Shown here: in pieces, positions 22,201 to 24,396 of the stretch
Layout: the number at the start of each line of letters is the position of its first letter
Numbering within the stretch: position 1 is the first letter of the stretch
Source of the DNA: a virus
Virus record (IMG/VR): IMGVR_UViG_3300032289_001451
Location: 1-24,396 of that record
Length of the DNA stretch: 24,396 nucleotides
Reading direction: 5' to 3' (one strand)
Notes under the pieces: model-generated
What the model was told of the DNA's origin: nothing
What the model saw: only the letters and a program-made list of their open reading frames with translations
The model's database searches: none
Made by a program: the position numbers and the translations under genes

Positions 22201-24396
22201 TTTAGAGACGGCGGCACATATGAAGTTAGAATTACTGACCCAGGTGACTCTTCAAATGCAGGCGGCGCTGGTTATACATTTACAACTAATTCTGCACAAA
22301 GCGGAAATTCTAGATCAATTCAACTAGCCGGCTCAGACTCTGCCGAACGTGATGTATACATTGGAATGCGAGTATATATAAGTGCAGGCCTAGGAGTTGG
22401 TCAATACGGTTATGTTGCAGACTTTGATGATGCTGGAAAATATGCATACGTAGCAACAGAGTCAACACCGAGTATAACAGTGTTGAGTACTAGTTCTTCT
22501 GGAAATACCGTAACATTAAATTCAAGTCCTCCCGAATCAGTAAAGGTAGGAGATCCTGTAATATTTTCATCTACAGACGATTCACAATTTGGAAACATAC
22601 AACCACTAACGGTCTATTATATTAAATCATTGGGCAGTAATGTTATTACACTTAGCTTAGACGGTAGCGACCTTGATCCTGTGTATTTCTTAATTAATGG
22701 AAGTAATGCCCTGAGCAATATGACTATCCACTTTTTAGGATGGGAAAATGTTATTCCAGGAACACCAATCGAAAGTACACTTGATGGCACAACAGTATAT
22801 TATGTTGAACCTAGAGTTAGCTTTACTAGTCCTGGTTTTACCACTACCGCAGCAGCTTTGCCTGCAAACAAACAGTGGACATCTATTACAAGATCCGCTG
22901 ACAAGTTTTTTGCATCAGCGTTAGATATTAACTATGTTGGAGTGTCAACTAATGGAGAAGCGTGGAGTCAACTAGCCGGCCTCCCAGAGACAGCGAACTG
23001 GAACAAAATTAAATTTGTAGGTGGCGTTCTTATGATATTCGGTGCAGACGGTGAAGCTGCACGATCAACAGACAACGGTGTAACTTGGTCAGCAATGACA
23101 ATGCCGCTTGGTCTTGAATATCGAGATGTTGCTTATGGAAATAGTGTTTGGATAGCCGTTCCTAGCGGCAGTGCAACGTATGCAAGATCAACTAACGGCG
23201 GAGTAAGCTGGACTTCAGCAGCACTACCAGAAGGTGCAGACTGGAATTCTATTACATACGGCAAAGGTAAATTTGTTGCTGTGGCACTAAGCGATTCGTC
23301 AATAGTTGATACGGTATACAGCACTGACGGAACTAACTGGACTGCCGGCAGTACAGGTATAGGAGCCATCAGCGTAACATACGGCAATGGCCGATATGTT
23401 GCAATTGCTGGAGGAACTGCTTTATCAATAGCAACTGCAATTAGTTTCGACGGAATAACCTGGATAACAGGGACACTACCGTCTACACTTAATTGGCAAC
23501 AAGTTACTTACGGACAAGGTTTGTTTGTTGCAGTTGCTAGCGGAACAAATGTATGTGCAACCTCAGATGACGGCGTAAACTGGACAACACAAAATATTGG
23601 AACTTCAGCAACATGGGCCGGAGTAGTATTTGCACCGGGAGTATCTTCTTTACCTGGCAAATTTGTTGCAATATCAGGATCATCAGTTAACTCAACCTCA
23701 GCTAGAATTATTAATACAGGTGTTACCACCAAAGCTAGAGCAACGGTAGTATCCGGTAGAATTAGCGAATTTAACATATGGGAGCCAGGAAGCGGATATA
23801 GTTCTTCCCCAATCATGTCAATAACAGATCCTAATAATAGCTCTGAAGTAGCAACACTGGCTAGAATCGGAAACGGAGTATTGGCTAGCCCAACTATTCT
23901 TAATGCAGGTACAGGATGGGCAACTACCAGTACTTCTGCAACAATAATAGGCGACGGATACAAAGATCAGTATCACCTTGGAAGTGATTTAATTATTAAC
24001 AATTTAAGTAGACTGCCTGGTCCAGGCGATAACTTAAGATTTGCAAGCATCAACGACTACACGTACAAGCTGTTAGCAGTTACTATTTTATCCGGAACTT
24101 TCCCGAATGTAACCGCAAGAATTTCTGTTGCTAAAGATATTAATAGGGGCGAATCTCCTGAGCATGACGAAGCAATACAGATTAGGCAGTTATATAGTCA
24201 GGTTCGATTGACAGGACACGACTTCTTAGACATTGGCCTAGGTAATTTTGAACAAACTAATTATCCGGATGTACTAAATCCAATAGGAACTATTGTATCA
24301 CCAGAGCAAGAAGTTCAAGAAAAAGAAGGTGGTCGTGTGTTCTACACATCAACTGACCAGGACGGTAACTTCCGAGTAGGTGAGTTATTTGCTGTA
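19222..24396 (+). CDS. Giant modular tail fibre/adhesin (5' part; cut by window end)
   Basis: The frame is open from the ATG at 19222 to the last base, so at least 1725 residues are encoded and the 3' end is missing. Residues ~10-460 hold eight tandem units of about 50-65 residues, each W.G.W followed by Y..GDIVKYGG..Y.C (starting near 13, 76, 130, 185, 240, 290, 345, 402). These resemble CBM5/12 carbohydrate-binding modules. From ~520 a pectate-lyase-like beta-helix opening appears (VYYVSLTGVDEETQGGSPNA, TFRTIRYACDYILA). A long beta-rich stretch follows. Residues ~1235-1480 contain six Asp-box-like turns (S.DG..W) with Trp at 1248, 1289, 1330, 1373, 1414 and 1454, a regular ~41-residue period that suggests a beta-propeller. 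It is probably the host-recognition fibre. Confidence 0.85.
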   Translation, partial: MADFKLSRFKCTWRGEWSSITKYNPDDIVNFGALVYVCLTSHTSNTDFYSDLNAINGDIPPLAIPRWQLMVTSARWTGDWQTEYDYVIGDIAKYSGISYICTAPHTSSALVSGFYEELTHWTVLISTETWFSTWLPVTYYKLNDVVRFGGRVYRCNLPHLSAGGDNPTLESSIANWDVVSISDNWTGNWQTSTLYKTNDFVKYNGRVYRCTIGHVSTQNIEEGIPYDIANWVLIYDGIQYRGDWQATTLYYPNDIIKFGGYIYKKNNVLEVSGTFFNSTQWEIYSPGVEFETAWSPLVQYNKGDIVRYGGNIYATTEDIFGSALTPGVEPGVNSAWTLLFENSRMRGEWTSAIQYRPGDVVRRGGNLYVAILKNTFVDPDTAEDGSSTNSTYWQLIITGTRWRGIWDTDVTYITGDTVLWISSTFKCVDKHVSDATNRPDDDPLIGMGTEAGAGDSTLTGRYWIKITEGSAVNRLRNRGDLRTFGLDEDGSTVGFTNISVGNVGQAVVASSTNNASWIDLNQSNRVYYVSLTGVDEETQGGSPNATFRTIRYACDYILADQATRSPATIFVRTGVFEEILPIRIPAFVGIVGDELRSTVVAPANQVLSTAYLNTLSSASAYIQDIAGFIIQEIQVGADDPVDPTTVLYGTVPQDFSGSAASPGEVLAIKSLLELFESRITTFNSQTPTSTNNVTAETFKLNAAAQLVNNKSFILNEVTLYLETTAAFVPPARWNQDINALIDAVIYDLRYTGNYKTYELATYFINANSYNRNKIQNMFLLRDGTGLRNMTLRGLSGTLTPAQTQIEYVYQRPTAGAYASLDPGWGVGDTTAWVGTKSPYVQNVTTFGTGCVGLKVDGDLHAGGNQTIVCNDFTQILSDGIGIWCNSAGRSEAVSVFTYYNHIGYLCTAGGKIRGTNGNCSYGKFGAISIGSSAGENPITATVNNRYYEADVSQVLCSNGQIKKFFFSNAGTTYTQATMTLAGAGINASILVDEFRDGGTYEVRITDPGDSSNAGGAGYTFTTNSAQSGNSRSIQLAGSDSAERDVYIGMRVYISAGLGVGQYGYVADFDDAGKYAYVATESTPSITVLSTSSSGNTVTLNSSPPESVKVGDPVIFSSTDDSQFGNIQPLTVYYIKSLGSNVITLSLDGSDLDPVYFLINGSNALSNMTIHFLGWENVIPGTPIESTLDGTTVYYVEPRVSFTSPGFTTTAAALPANKQWTSITRSADKFFASALDINYVGVSTNGEAWSQLAGLPETANWNKIKFVGGVLMIFGADGEAARSTDNGVTWSAMTMPLGLEYRDVAYGNSVWIAVPSGSATYARSTNGGVSWTSAALPEGADWNSITYGKGKFVAVALSDSSIVDTVYSTDGTNWTAGSTGIGAISVTYGNGRYVAIAGGTALSIATAISFDGITWITGTLPSTLNWQQVTYGQGLFVAVASGTNVCATSDDGVNWTTQNIGTSATWAGVVFAPGVSSLPGKFVAISGSSVNSTSARIINTGVTTKARATVVSGRISEFNIWEPGSGYSSSPIMSITDPNNSSEVATLARIGNGVLASPTILNAGTGWATTSTSATIIGDGYKDQYHLGSDLIINNLSRLPGPGDNLRFASINDYTYKLLAVTILSGTFPNVTARISVAKDINRGESPEHDEAIQIRQLYSQVRLTGHDFLDIGLGNFEQTNYPDVLNPIGTIVSPEQEVQEKEGGRVFYTSTDQDGNFRVGELFAV

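Noticed and set aside
20000-23600. CRISPR-like or direct DNA repeats in the giant fibre
   Set aside because: The periodicity is at protein level only; the DNA of the repeats is too divergent for a repeat array.
23508-23963. Minus-strand 151-residue frame
   Set aside because: It is antisense to the giant fibre, has no ribosome site, and the fibre frame is unbroken and shows domain repeats here.

Overview
The window is a late structural-gene block of a T4-like myovirus (Tevenvirinae-related, of the kind common in marine and freshwater viromes). The head core genes are in T4 order: portal gp20, an acidic prohead core protein, prohead protease gp21, scaffold gp22, major capsid gp23. Short AT-rich octamers matching or close to the T4 late promoter TATAAATA lie in front of several transcription units. 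Base composition is AT-rich with strong AAGGAG-type ribosome sites. The host cannot be identified from the sequence. No tRNA, integrase, insertion sequence or CRISPR array was seen, and no gene-free stretch exceeds 300 bases.

Layout. (1) 1-1457 (+): the 3' part of an unknown gene and a second Ala/Pro-rich gene. Both encode motifs that fit the T4 prohead protease consensus (L/I)xE|G, so they may be capsid-internal proteins. (2) 1454-2577 (-): a gp26-like baseplate hub/tail assembly gene with a short -1 frame extension. A T_TTT_TTC heptamer followed 6 nt later by an 8-bp hairpin suggests programmed -1 frameshifting. (3) 2578-2645: a divergent promoter region. (4) 2646-5981 (+): a tape-measure-like protein with an embedded GH19-type muralytic domain. 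(5) 5997-12388 (+): the head module gp20, a small protein, a GNGTS-motif putative enzyme, the core protein, gp21, gp22 and gp23, closed by a strong UUCG-loop terminator. (6) 12454-24396 (+): a run of small conserved proteins and beta-rich fibre or appendage proteins. It includes two likely paralogous pairs and ends in a giant modular adhesin of at least 1725 residues that is cut by the window end.

How they fit together. gp22 and the acidic core protein would form the prohead core on the gp20 portal and be coated by gp23. gp21 would then digest the core and trim gp23 and possibly the proteins at 1-1457. The gp26-like protein and its frameshift product would act as tail assembly chaperones for the divergently encoded tape measure, as G/GT do in other tailed phages. 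The 3' third would supply the fibres that contact the host.

The most notable unexpected signal is the candidate frameshift cassette next to the tape measure gene. Other points of interest are the protease-site-bearing proteins at the left end, the structured leaders with ribosome sites in or beside hairpins, and the mosaic giant fibre.
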